From Mannheimia granulomatis (GTDB lineage Bacteria > Pseudomonadota > Gammaproteobacteria > Enterobacterales > Pasteurellaceae), in contig NZ_CP015030.1 in the NCBI RefSeq assembly GCF_011455695.1, forward strand, positions 248,001-312,000: 64,000 bases of DNA, in the 5' to 3' direction. Below, in pieces: positions 38,877 to 46,847 of the stretch. The translations under genes and the position numbers were made by a program. The notes below the pieces were generated by a model. It ran no database searches. It worked only from the letters and a program-made list of their open reading frames with translations, and had not been told where the DNA came from. Positions within the stretch are counted from its first letter, which is position 1. The number at the start of each line of letters is the position of its first letter.

Positions 38877-39368
38877 TATTTTCTTATAAATTTTTTCTAA
38901 CATATCGATAAAATACCAAAATTCACTTATGAATCCTGCTTGAAATGAACATATTATAAGAATGTATGTTGTAATCTCTTTTATGTAATTTCCATCGTTA
39001 CTACTAAATAATTTCCATTCTTTTATCCATAAAAAATAAAATGTTATAGGGATAAATAATAGTGTGAAAATATAGTGTGTTGCTTTATTTAAGTTTCTTG
39101 GGTGTTTTCTTGATTTTCTAAATATAAATAGAGCTATAATAATGAAAATCGTCATTATAGAAATTATGAGATTGAGTAATTTGCTATATTCTACTGCTAG
39201 ATAAGTGTATCCGCCTCCAAAAAAGTAGTAGTTCTCAATGAATTTTTGAATGTGTAATAGCCCATTTGTGGGCAGGCTTTGCATATAAAAATATAGCAAT
39301 ATAGCCACAAGGATATATAATGTTAATATTGCTTCTATGATATGCTTTTTAAGTTTTTCATTTTTCAT
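38742..39368 (-). CDS. Small membrane protein (second copy), 3' end fused to hlyB remnant
   Basis: The 208-residue frame has two parts. Residues 1-164 form a membrane protein with about four hydrophobic segments, clearly paralogous to the next gene: both share RKSRKHPRN / RNSRKHPRN, PITFYFLWIKEW / PISFYFLWISEW and ISEFWYFIDMLEKIY / ISEFWYFIDILEKTY. Residues 165-208 are the N-terminus of the LktB-like exporter, read in the same frame through its own start codon. So this copy has lost its stop. No known family recognised. Position between a secreted-type protein and an exporter suggests an immunity protein; that is inference. Confidence 0.65.
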   Translation of the reverse strand: MKNEKLKKHIIEAILTLYILVAILLYFYMQSLPTNGLLHIQKFIENYYFFGGGYTYLAVEYSKLLNLIISIMTIFIIIALFIFRKSRKHPRNLNKATHYIFTLLFIPITFYFLWIKEWKLFSSNDGNYIKEITTYILIICSFQAGFISEFWYFIDMLEKIYKKIMNNKDLALAGLAVLTYFHNLAINEAQIKHQFDTNGTGLTKPTGY

Positions 39369-39381
39369 TTTTTGTTAAAAA

Positions 39382-39915
39382 TTATGTTGGATTGATATGT
39401 TCTTTGTTGTCTTTCTTATTTTTTATTTTTCTATAGGTTTTTTCTAAGATGTCAATAAAATACCAAAATTCGCTAATAAACCAAGCGTGGAGAGAGCAAG
39501 TTACGAATATGTATGCTGATATTTCCTTAATTGGGCTTATATGGTTGCTGCTAAATAAATCCCACTCACTTATCCATAAAAAATAAAATGATATAGGTAT
39601 AAATAAAAAAACAAAGACATAGTGGCTTATTACATGCCTATTTCTAGGATGTTTTCTTGAGTTCCTAAATCTAAATAAAGATATAATGAAAAAAAGAGTA
39701 AGTGTCGACAATAAGGTGTTTAATATTTTGCTATATTCTATAGTTAATCTAGTTTGTAATCCCTTGGTTAAATTATAGTTATTAGCAATATCTTGGATCA
39801 TTAAAAAATCTTTCTGTGGTAGATTTTCTATATAAAAATATAGAAAAGTGGCAATGGTAATATATAGTGCAAAAATTAGCTCTATTATGTTTTTCTGTAT
39901 GTCTATTTTTTTCAT
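39382..39915 (-). CDS. Small four-helix membrane protein (first copy), possible immunity protein
   Basis: The 177-residue protein has hydrophobic segments at about residues 9-28, 64-82, 98-114 and 130-150, and a basic, hydrophilic C-terminus (KTYRKIKNKKDNKEHINPT). I do not recognise a family. It overlaps the upstream 474-residue gene by four bases (ATGA), which indicates translational coupling, and a paralogue follows 13 bases later. Duplicated small membrane proteins beside a candidate toxin are a common layout of bacteriocin immunity genes. Chaperone or anchoring roles remain possible. Confidence 0.65.
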   Translation of the reverse strand: MKKIDIQKNIIELIFALYITIATFLYFYIENLPQKDFLMIQDIANNYNLTKGLQTRLTIEYSKILNTLLSTLTLFFIISLFRFRNSRKHPRNRHVISHYVFVFLFIPISFYFLWISEWDLFSSNHISPIKEISAYIFVTCSLHAWFISEFWYFIDILEKTYRKIKNKKDNKEHINPT

Positions 39916-41336
39916 TTTGTTCCATCCTGAATGATATTTGGGTGATAAAGATCAAATAAATGGTTGTTATTTGTGTCAATAACACTTTCTTTTGTTGTTT
40001 TAAATGAACTCATTTCTTGTTTTATTTTTTCTGATTGTGTTGCATATTTTTCTAGATTGTCAAACTCACCTTTTCTGAAATTAAAATGTTCATTTTTATG
40101 TATTAGTTTATTAATAATCCATTCTCTTTTTTCTTTATCTGAACCCATCGCTCCAAATATGACACTTAGAGCAGCAGATCCTAGTGCCCCCCCTCTAGCC
40201 CCAATTTTAGCTCCAACATATGCGCCAGCTAAACCACCGGATATATCAGCCAGTTTATCACCTGCTTTTTCTTTATTGTTCTTAAATGCATAATTAACAA
40301 ATTCAAATAAGTCTGACATTTGGCTTGCTGCATTAAATTTTTTGGCAGAAGCAACCAATATATGCCCTAACTCATTGTTATGTTTTAAGAGTGCTTTACC
40401 TGATTCCTCTATTGTTGTGACTAAAGTATTTTGAGCTAGAGTTTTAGAGAGATTATTGTTAGGTATGGAGTCCATAGCTAATTTAGCCTGTTTTAGCTCT
40501 AAGTTTATTGCTCCAATAGTGGTGTATTTCCCACTAAATGGAGATTTTTCTATCTTGCTTAGTTGTTTTCTATTTTTTGAAACTATGTCAACCGCATCAA
40601 CCATTTTTTTTGAAAAGGCTGAAAGTGAGTAGTCTGTTCTATTTTGCTTATCGCTGACAAAATGTGACGTAGCTACAAATCGATCATTCGTTAGTGGATT
40701 ATTTGTATTTCTTGATGAACTTGCAGAACGGCGAACATTAATATTATTTTTACCGCCTACTTTGTTTATTGTGTTTACAGCTGTTTTAGCAACGCTAGTG
40801 GCTACAGAAGCTGGGTTTCTGCTTACAGAGTTAGAATGATTTTTTGATAAGTTTGAAGGGCTGTTATTTCTTGATGAGCTTATCGAACGATTGTTTTTTG
40901 CTGAACTTGCAGAGCGGTTGTCTTTCGATGAACTTACAGATCGATTATTTTTTGCTGAACTTGTAGAACGGTTGTCTTTCGATGAACTTACAGATCGATT
41001 ATTTTTTGCTGAACTTGCAGAGCGATTATTTTTTGCTGAACTTGCAGAGCGATTATTTTTTGCTGAACTTGCAGAGCGGTTGTTTCTTGATGAACTTGAA
41101 GAGCGATTGTCTCTTGATGAACTTGAAGAGCGATTATCTCTTGATGAACTTGAAGAGCGATTATCTCTTGATGAACTTGAAGAGCGATTATCTCTTGATG
41201 AACTTGAGGAACGGCTGCCTCTGGATGAGCTTGAGGAGCGACTGTCTCTTGATGAACTTGAGGAGCGATTGTCTCTTGATGAACTTGAAGAGCGATTATC
41301 TCTTGATGAACTTGAGGAACGGCTGTTTCTTGACAT
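39912..41336 (-). CDS. Ser/Arg-repeat protein with glycine zipper, candidate T1SS-exported effector
   Basis: I do not recognise this 474-residue protein. Residues 3-155 are about 17 tandem nine-residue repeats, consensus RDNRSSSSS shifting to KNNRSASSA. Residues 156-363 are mixed, mostly helical-looking. Residues 367-398 form a glycine zipper (GLAGAYVGAKIGARGGALG) with hydrophobic ends, which could insert in membranes. The C-terminal 76 residues are charged. There is no Sec signal peptide and there are no RTX nonapeptide repeats. It heads an operon with two membrane proteins and a broken hlyB-hlyD exporter. By analogy with glycine-zipper bacteriocins secreted by type I systems, it may be an antibacterial protein; an adhesin is an alternative. 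Confidence 0.6.
   Translation of the reverse strand: MSRNSRSSSSSRDNRSSSSSRDNRSSSSSRDSRSSSSSRGSRSSSSSRDNRSSSSSRDNRSSSSSRDNRSSSSSRDNRSSSSSRNNRSASSAKNNRSASSAKNNRSASSAKNNRSVSSSKDNRSTSSAKNNRSVSSSKDNRSASSAKNNRSISSSRNNSPSNLSKNHSNSVSRNPASVATSVAKTAVNTINKVGGKNNINVRRSASSSRNTNNPLTNDRFVATSHFVSDKQNRTDYSLSAFSKKMVDAVDIVSKNRKQLSKIEKSPFSGKYTTIGAINLELKQAKLAMDSIPNNNLSKTLAQNTLVTTIEESGKALLKHNNELGHILVASAKKFNAASQMSDLFEFVNYAFKNNKEKAGDKLADISGGLAGAYVGAKIGARGGALGSAALSVIFGAMGSDKEKREWIINKLIHKNEHFNFRKGEFDNLEKYATQSEKIKQEMSSFKTTKESVIDTNNNHLFDLYHPNIIQDGTK
40872..41330 (-). repeat. About 17 tandem 27-bp repeats inside the Ser/Arg-repeat gene
   Basis: The array encodes nine-residue units. The 5' half (about nine units) uses RDNRSSSSS-type codons and the 3' half (about eight units) KNNRSASSA/KDNRSVSSS types. 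Units are 27 bp, so unit gain or loss keeps the frame. Neighbouring units are nearly identical at DNA level, which suggests recent slippage or recombination. Confidence 0.85.
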
Positions 41337-41462
41337 AATATTCTCGCTGAAGTTAATGTTGATATTAGAAATTGTATTTGTGAATAGAATGTAATCAATA
41401 TGTTTAGATGAAATACAATGAGATTTTTTCTAAAATGAGATCTTCATCACATTCGGCTATTT

Positions 41463-41476
41463 TTGTTCTAGATCAA
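41463..41476 (+). promoter_or_regulatory. Possible FNR site upstream of sodA
   Basis: TTGTTCTAGATCAA matches the FNR consensus TTGAT-N4-ATCAA at 9 of 10 positions. FNR control of sodA is known in E. coli. It lies about 85 bases before the start. Confidence 0.45.
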
Positions 41477-41560
41477 AAAAATGTGCCTTTCCGATAATTT
41501 TTTGCTAAAATAACTGCCGGGTTTTTACTCTATTACCTATAATTTTTTGAGGAGTTTATA

Positions 41561-42202
41561 ATGGCATACACACTACCTGAATTAGGCTACGCTTATGATG
41601 CGTTAGAGCCACACTTTGATGCAAAAACAATGGAAATCCACCATTCTAAACATCACCAAGCTTATATCAATAACGCAAATGCAGCGTTAGAAGCTCATCC
41701 GGAATTATTAGAACAGTGTCCGGGTAAATTAATTACCGATTTAAACCAAGTGCCTGCGGAAAAACGCACTGCGGTACGTAACAATGTGGGTGGTCATGTA
41801 AATCATACTTTATTCTGGAAAGGCTTAAAAACTGGTACTACTTTGCAAGGTGCATTAAAAGATGCCATCGTGCGTGATTTCGGTTCAGTTGAGAACTTCC
41901 AAGCAGAATTTGAAAAAGCGGCAACCACCCGTTTTGGTTCAGGTTGGGCGTGGTTAGTGATTGAAGACGGCAAATTAGCGGTAGTTTCAACAGCAAACCA
42001 AGATAACCCATTAATGGGTAAAGAAGTGGCAGGCGTTTCTGGCTACCCGATTTTAGGTTTAGATGTTTGGGAACACGCTTACTACTTAAACTACCAAAAC
42101 CGCCGTCCAGACTTCATTAAAGCATTCTGGAATGTGGTTAACTGGGATGAAGCGGCAAGCCGTTTTGAAAAACAAACTCCAGGCTGTGGCTGCGGTAAAT
42201 AA
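41561..42202 (+). CDS. sodA: Superoxide dismutase, Mn-type
   Basis: SodA dismutates superoxide in the cytoplasm. The 213-residue protein starts [20 protein letters not shown] and has the metal ligands in [17 protein letters not shown] (His), [10 protein letters not shown] (His), and [18 protein letters not shown] (Asp, His). [10 protein letters not shown] and the Gly-rich region GSGWAWLV are of the Mn type. A GAGGAG ribosome site precedes the start. The C-terminus carries a short extension ending GCGCGK, with two cysteines, beyond the usual end of E. coli SodA. Confidence 0.93.
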   Translation: MAYTLPELGYAYDALEPHFDAKTMEIHHSKHHQAYINNANAALEAHPELLEQCPGKLITDLNQVPAEKRTAVRNNVGGHVNHTLFWKGLKTGTTLQGALKDAIVRDFGSVENFQAEFEKAATTRFGSGWAWLVIEDGKLAVVSTANQDNPLMGKEVAGVSGYPILGLDVWEHAYYLNYQNRRPDFIKAFWNVVNWDEAASRFEKQTPGCGCGK

Positions 42203-42246
42203 TACCTAATCTATAGAATTTAAGCGGTCATATTTTGTAAAATTTG

Positions 42247-42300
42247 ATCTGCACCCCAAAAGTAAGTTAAGCAGCTAACTGATTAAGGTGCAGATTTTTT
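42247..42300 (+). terminator. Long hairpin after sodA with an IS3-like end sequence
   Basis: ATCTGCACC (42247-42255) and GGTGCAGAT (42287-42295) pair, with a smaller inner pair AGTTA/TAACT, followed by TTTTTT. It can serve as the sodA terminator. The sequence TGCACCCCAAAAGT also resembles terminal repeats of some IS3-family elements, so it may be a vestige. In the remaining bases to 42503 I see the AgaR-type palindrome and no gene. Confidence 0.5.
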
Positions 42301-42420
42301 ATTATCACACCTACCTCAACCTTCAAATCTATAAGTAATAGTTTAGTTTTTTGGAAGAGTAATAACTCTTTAGGAATTTTTGTCTTTTTATGTGATCTAC
42401 TTCGCATTTTTGGTAATTTT

Positions 42421-42469
42421 CGATTGCTTTTGATTTTAAGGGTAATAAAATCAAATTCGAAAGCAATCG
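42421..42469. promoter_or_regulatory. Large palindrome upstream of agaR, probable AgaR operator
   Basis: CGATTGCTTT plus TGATTTTA (42421-42438) is mirrored by TAAAATCA (42446-42453) and AAAGCAATCG (42460-42469), with a six-base insert in the right arm. DeoR-type regulators such as AgaR bind sites with TTTC/GAAAG-like half sites near their own promoters. It ends 34 bases before the agaR start. Confidence 0.6.
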
Positions 42470-42503
42470 TAATTTTGTTGATTGCTTGTTCAGAGGAGAG
42501 AAA

Positions 42504-43265
42504 ATGAAAAGTGCTTTGGAAAGACGCGCTGAAATTTTGAGTTTACTGCAACAAACCGGTAGTCAGCGAGTGGAGTTACTTGCTAATCAGTTTAACGTCT
42601 CAGCGGTAACTATTCGAGGTGATTTAAATTACCTTGAACAGCAAGGCTTTATTACTCGTTCTCACGGGTTTGCAGTGCTTAATTCTAGACTGATCAACGA
42701 ACTTTCTATTGCGGATAAAGATCATCACTATCCTGAGCTAAAGCAACGTATAGGAAAATTAGCCGCCACTTTACTGAAAAACGGAGAGCGGGTTATTTTA
42801 GACTCCGGTACAACAACGAAAGCAATCGTAAGTCATGTTGGCGAAACGGAACTCACTGTTTTAACTAATGGTTTGGATTTAGCAATGGCATTAGTTCCTT
42901 GTCCGAATGTTGAAGTACGCTTAACCGGCGGTGTGTTACGTAAAAATGCGATGTCTTTTTCAGGTGTGATGGCAGATAATCATCTGCGGCAATATCGCTT
43001 TGATAAACTTTTTCTCGGTGTTGATGGTTTTGACTTAGATAAAGGTATTACTACCTTTAATGAGCAAGAAGCGCAATTAAACCGCCTGATGTGCGAAGCA
43101 GTCAATCAAGTGATTGTAGTTGCTGATTCCAGTAAATTCGGGCAGTACAGTGATTATGTCATTTGCCAAGCTAATCAAATTGACGTATTAGTGACTGATG
43201 ATAAATTGCCGAGAAATTATCAGTATTATTTGGAAAATGCCGGTGTGCAGGTGTTGATCGCTTAA
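42504..43265 (+). CDS. agaR: DeoR-family regulator AgaR
   Basis: The 253-residue protein has an N-terminal DeoR helix-turn-helix (ERRAEILSLLQQTGSQRVEL, VSAVTIRGDLNYLEQQGFI) and a C-terminal sugar-phosphate-sensing domain (ILDSGTTTKAIVSHV, LTNGLDLAMALV, LTGGVLRKNAMSFSG, FDKLFLGVDGFDLDKGITT). It resembles E. coli AgaR, repressor of N-acetylgalactosamine/galactosamine genes. The start at 42504 has GAGGAGA upstream; an earlier ATG (42486) lacks one. It is followed by agaS and probably represses the locus until a sugar phosphate binds. Confidence 0.85.
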   Translation: MKSALERRAEILSLLQQTGSQRVELLANQFNVSAVTIRGDLNYLEQQGFITRSHGFAVLNSRLINELSIADKDHHYPELKQRIGKLAATLLKNGERVILDSGTTTKAIVSHVGETELTVLTNGLDLAMALVPCPNVEVRLTGGVLRKNAMSFSGVMADNHLRQYRFDKLFLGVDGFDLDKGITTFNEQEAQLNRLMCEAVNQVIVVADSSKFGQYSDYVICQANQIDVLVTDDKLPRNYQYYLENAGVQVLIA

Positions 43266-43323
43266 TCACGGTAATTATCCGAAATCTCTCCTTCTCTCCG
43301 ATAATTCTTATTTAGGGGGAAGT

Positions 43324-44457
43324 ATGATCCTGAATATCGCTAACCAGATTTTGGAAAGCCAAAATGCCTTTTGGACGGCTAAAGAGATCGCCCAACAGCC
43401 TGAGACTTGGCGGGAAACCTCTGAAATTGTCTCTAATTCGCAAATTTCCGCCTTTTTACAACCGCTTGTTGAACGAGCTCAAAAAGGCGAACTCCGTATT
43501 ATCTTTACCGGTGCTGGTACGTCCGCCTTTATTGGTGGCGTGGTTTCCCCAATTTTGAGTGAAAAACTCGGCTGTGTAGTGGAAGCAATTGCCAGTACCG
43601 ATTTAGTCTCCAGTCCACATCAATTTCTCTTTGCTGATAAGCCAACGCTGCTTGTCTCTTTCGGTCGCTCCGGCAACAGTCCGGAAAGTGTCGGTGCAGT
43701 CGATAATGTTAATGCGATTGTGAAAGATGCCTACCACTTGGCAATCACCAACAATATCAATGGCGCACTCTTTACCAAATGCACCGATAACCCGAAAGCC
43801 TTCCCGCTTGCCCTGCCGGACAGCACCCACGATCAAGGCTTTGCAATGACCTCCAGTGCCAGCAATATGATGCTTGCCTCGCTGCTGAGCTTTGCACCGC
43901 ACGCATTCGATAAAACGTGGGTAGAACAGTTTGCCACCGTGACCGAGCAGCTTTTAGAGCAAGACAGCCTTGAAATTCAACGCTTGGCACATTTACCGTT
44001 AAAACGGATCGTCTATTTAGGCTCTGGCCATTTCCAACATCTTGCCCGTGAAACCGCCCTCAAATTATTAGAACTGACCGCCGGTGAACGCTTGGGCTTC
44101 TTTGAAAGTGCGATGGGCTTCCGTCACGGGCCGAAATCCTTAGTGCAGCATGAAACGCTTATTTTCCTGTTTAGCTCTGCCAATCCTTATACCGCAAAAT
44201 ACGATGCCGATCTCTACCACGAGTTAGTCAATGACAAGAAAGCCTGTGAAGTGATATTACTCGGCGGAACAAGCGGTCGGTTTAAAGCGGAAATTTGCAA
44301 ATTAGACGACGCAGCACGTATTTTCCCATTCCTTGTGATTGGTCAGCTCTATGCGTTTTATAGCTCACTGCACCTCGGTTATACCACCGATAACCCTTGT
44401 CCTACAGGCGAGGTAAACCGTGTAGTGCAAGGAGTAACCCTCTATTCTTATAAATAA
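43324..44457 (+). CDS. agaS: Galactosamine-6-phosphate deaminase/isomerase AgaS (SIS domain)
   Basis: AgaS converts galactosamine-6-phosphate to tagatose-6-phosphate and ammonia. The 377-residue protein has two SIS domains: FTGAGTSAFIGGV with SFGRSGNSPESVGAV, and YLGSGHFQHLARETALKLLE with RHGPKSLVQ. Length matches E. coli AgaS (384). It is the first metabolic gene after agaR, in DNA richer in G+C than the surrounding genome. No nagA/agaA deacetylase is present, so N-acetylated substrates would need a deacetylase encoded elsewhere. Confidence 0.88.
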   Translation: MILNIANQILESQNAFWTAKEIAQQPETWRETSEIVSNSQISAFLQPLVERAQKGELRIIFTGAGTSAFIGGVVSPILSEKLGCVVEAIASTDLVSSPHQFLFADKPTLLVSFGRSGNSPESVGAVDNVNAIVKDAYHLAITNNINGALFTKCTDNPKAFPLALPDSTHDQGFAMTSSASNMMLASLLSFAPHAFDKTWVEQFATVTEQLLEQDSLEIQRLAHLPLKRIVYLGSGHFQHLARETALKLLELTAGERLGFFESAMGFRHGPKSLVQHETLIFLFSSANPYTAKYDADLYHELVNDKKACEVILLGGTSGRFKAEICKLDDAARIFPFLVIGQLYAFYSSLHLGYTTDNPCPTGEVNRVVQGVTLYSYK

Positions 44458-44470
44458 ACAGGAGAGAACT

Positions 44471-44944
44471 ATGGCAATTTTGAATGTGCGAATCGATGCC
44501 CGCTTGATTCATGGTCAAGTAGCAAACCTTTGGACATCTTACCTGAATATTACCCGCATTATGGTGGTGGATGAAGTTGTAGCCAATAATGATATTGATA
44601 AAGCAGGCTTGCGTTTGGCTTGCCCTGCGGGGGTGAATTTAAGTGTACTCACCGTAGAGAAAGCGGCGACTAATATCAACGAAGGTCGCTACGATTCACA
44701 ACGTGTGCTGCTGGTGGTACGTAATCCGCAAACAGTGCTACAGCTTGTGGAAGCCGGTGTCAATTTACCTGAGATCAACGCCGGTAATATGTCAAAAACC
44801 GATCTCACTCGTCCAATCCGTAAAACCGTACATGTGACGGAAGACGATGTTGAGACCTTCAAAAAACTTTCTGCAAAAGGTATTAGCCTGACGGCGCAGT
44901 TGGTACCGAATGAAGAAAAAGTCGATCTGATGAAACTTTTATAG
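44471..44944 (+). CDS. PTS IIB component, mannose/sorbose family (AgaV/AgaB-like)
   Basis: The 157-residue cytoplasmic protein is a PTS IIB of the mannose-fructose-sorbose family. The phosphorylated residue is His14 in RIDARLIHGQVANLW, the diagnostic motif. The protein passes phosphate from IIA (encoded at 50112) to the sugar entering through IIC/IID. It has a GGAGAG ribosome site and lies between agaS and the IIC gene. The exact sugar is not fixed by sequence; an amino sugar or a galactosyl disaccharide is likely from context. Confidence 0.88.
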   Translation: MAILNVRIDARLIHGQVANLWTSYLNITRIMVVDEVVANNDIDKAGLRLACPAGVNLSVLTVEKAATNINEGRYDSQRVLLVVRNPQTVLQLVEAGVNLPEINAGNMSKTDLTRPIRKTVHVTEDDVETFKKLSAKGISLTAQLVPNEEKVDLMKLL

Positions 44945-44956
44945 GAGTAACATGCT

Positions 44957-45829
44957 ATGATTGAATGGTGGCAAATCCTCTTGATTACGCTTTATGCGTT
45001 TTATCAAATTATTGATGAAATTACCATTGTATCCAGTGCAGGTTCACCGGTCTTTGCCGGCTTAGTCACCGGCTTGATTATGGGTGACTTAACAACCGGC
45101 TTGCTGATCGGTGGTTCAATGCAATTAACCGTGCTGGGTGTCGGCACGTTCGGCGGTGCATCGCGTATAGATGCCAACTCCGGTACTGTTATCGCGACTG
45201 CATTCTCGGTGGCAGTCGGTATGGATCCGCAATTAGCACTGACCTCTCTTGCTGTTCCAATCGCTGCTCTGATGGTTTATACCGATATTTTGGCTCGTAT
45301 GTCTAACGTGTTCTTCGCACACCGTATCGACAAAAATATCCAAGACCACAACTATCGTGCGATTACCGTAAACTATCTCTCCGGTGCATTGGCTTGGGGT
45401 CTCTCTCGTGCGCTACCGATTTTCTTAGCTCTCGTCTTCGGTGGCCCGTTCGTGGCAAGCTTGGCTGAGGCGATGCAAACCGGCTTCCTGAAAGTGATCG
45501 CAGACGGCTTAACGCTGGCTGGCGGTGTATTACCGGCACTCGGTTTCGCTATCCTATTACGTTACTTACCGACCAAACGCCACATTGCGTACCTGATCTT
45601 GGCGTTCTCACTTACCTCCATCTTTATCACACTGTTTGGCAACGTGACCGCCGCCAGTGCAAAAGTGGGTGTGGTGAACAACATCAACAGCGTACCAATG
45701 CTTGCAATGGCTGCCATCGGCTTCGCCTTCGCCTACATTGTTTACCAACGTAGTACCGAAACAGGCTCTGCTCCTGTAGCGAAAAACACTACCTCTGCAA
45801 AAGGAGAAATTGAAGATGACGAACTCTAA
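44957..45829 (+). CDS. PTS IIC component, mannose/sorbose family (AgaW/AgaC-like)
   Basis: The 290-residue membrane protein is the IIC channel subunit: N-terminal ALYAFYQIIDEITIVSSAGS-type segment, GLIMGDLTTGLLIGGSMQLT and VGTFGGASRIDANSGTVIAT are family signatures. It has about six to eight membrane segments. Its 3' end overlaps the IID gene start by 14 bases, consistent with translational coupling. Confidence 0.88.
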   Translation: MIEWWQILLITLYAFYQIIDEITIVSSAGSPVFAGLVTGLIMGDLTTGLLIGGSMQLTVLGVGTFGGASRIDANSGTVIATAFSVAVGMDPQLALTSLAVPIAALMVYTDILARMSNVFFAHRIDKNIQDHNYRAITVNYLSGALAWGLSRALPIFLALVFGGPFVASLAEAMQTGFLKVIADGLTLAGGVLPALGFAILLRYLPTKRHIAYLILAFSLTSIFITLFGNVTAASAKVGVVNNINSVPMLAMAAIGFAFAYIVYQRSTETGSAPVAKNTTSAKGEIEDDEL

Positions 45830-46652
45830 TAGCCAAGTCGGTAACCCAAAAGGCTACAAATTAACCGACGCAGACTTCCGCCAAATTAACATTCGTAACT
45901 TACTCTGCAACCAATTAGGTTGGAACTACGAACGTATGCAAGGCTCAGGCTACCTTTGGATTATGTTGCCACAACTACGCAAAATGTACGGCGACAACAC
46001 CCCTGAACTGCAAAAAATGATGGTGATGCACAACCAATTCTTTAACACCAGCCCGTTCTTTAACACCATTGTAAAAGGGATTGATTTGGCATTAGAAGAG
46101 AAACAAGGCACGAAATCCCTTGAAGCGGTTGCCGGTATTAAATCTGGTTTAATGGGGCCGTTTGCGGCGATTGGTGATGCGATCTTCGGCTCACTCGTCC
46201 CAGCCATTATGGGTGCAATTGCCGCAACAATGGCCGTTGGCGGCAACCCGCTCGGTGTCGGCCTATGGGTGATGGTTGCCATTGCAACTATGCTGTTCCG
46301 CTGGGTGCAGCTGAAAGTGGCTTACCGTGAGGGCGTGAACTTAGTCACCAACCTCGGCCACAAACTCAACGCCTTAACCAACGCCGCTACCGTCCTCGGG
46401 GTGTTCGTGGTCGGGGTGATGTGTGCCACAATGGTCAATGTGATGGTGCCGTTTACCGCCACCATCGGTGAGAAAGTGGTTTCTGCCCAAGCGAACTTAG
46501 ACCTCATTCTCCCACGCCTTGTGCCTGCGTTGGTAGTCGGCTTCATCTACTGGTTACTCGGCAGACCGAAAATGAACTCCAACAAAGCGATTATGATCAT
46601 CATCGCCCTCTGTATCCTGCTCTCTTGGGCTGGATTGTTGGCGAAGGGCTAG
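45816..46652 (+). CDS. PTS IID component, mannose/sorbose family (AgaD/AgaE-like)
   Basis: The 278-residue protein matches IID subunits: QLGWNYERMQGSGYLWIMLP, NTSPFFNTIVKGIDLALEE, IKSGLMGPFAAIGDAIFG and a hydrophobic C-terminal half. The start at 45816 (ATG) has AAGGAG nine bases upstream inside the IIC gene; a TTG two codons earlier is a possible alternative. With IIB and IIC it forms the permease; the matching IIA lies downstream of the galactosidase gene. Confidence 0.88.
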   Translation: MTNSNSQVGNPKGYKLTDADFRQINIRNLLCNQLGWNYERMQGSGYLWIMLPQLRKMYGDNTPELQKMMVMHNQFFNTSPFFNTIVKGIDLALEEKQGTKSLEAVAGIKSGLMGPFAAIGDAIFGSLVPAIMGAIAATMAVGGNPLGVGLWVMVAIATMLFRWVQLKVAYREGVNLVTNLGHKLNALTNAATVLGVFVVGVMCATMVNVMVPFTATIGEKVVSAQANLDLILPRLVPALVVGFIYWLLGRPKMNSNKAIMIIIALCILLSWAGLLAKG

Positions 46653-46676
46653 AAATATCATCGCTAACTTAAATTC

Positions 46677-46812
46677 TCCCCTCGCTTGCGGGGGGAGTAC
46701 CGCCGAAGGCGGGGAGGGGGGCAACAAGCGGTTAATATCGAATAAAAATCTGCAAAGCCCCCTACCCCCTTGCTACGCAAGGGTACTTCCCTCACAAGAG
46801 GGGGAGGAAAAT
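46677..46812. repeat. Pair of GC-rich palindromic repeats flanking an uptake signal
   Basis: Copy A (about 46677-46724, + orientation) and copy B (about 46757-46812, opposite orientation) share the pattern CTCCCC...CTTG...GGGGAGTACC...GGGGG. They face each other around an ACAAGCGGTT uptake signal. The same element recurs at 50037-50083. They separate the GC-rich IID gene from the AT-rich agp gene. Confidence 0.75.
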
Positions 46813-46847
46813 TAAACAAACGTTCTCACTATTATTAAGGATAGATT

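Noticed and set aside
40872-41330. Direct repeats that could suggest a CRISPR array
   Set aside because: The 27-bp units are contiguous with no spacers and lie within a coding frame; no cas genes are present.
40891-41394. Open frame on the + strand with LSLDELEER-type repeats
   Set aside because: It is the complement of the Ser/Arg repeat array; the repeats keep several frames open. The minus-strand frame has a non-repeat C-terminal domain and overlaps its operon neighbour, so it is the real gene.
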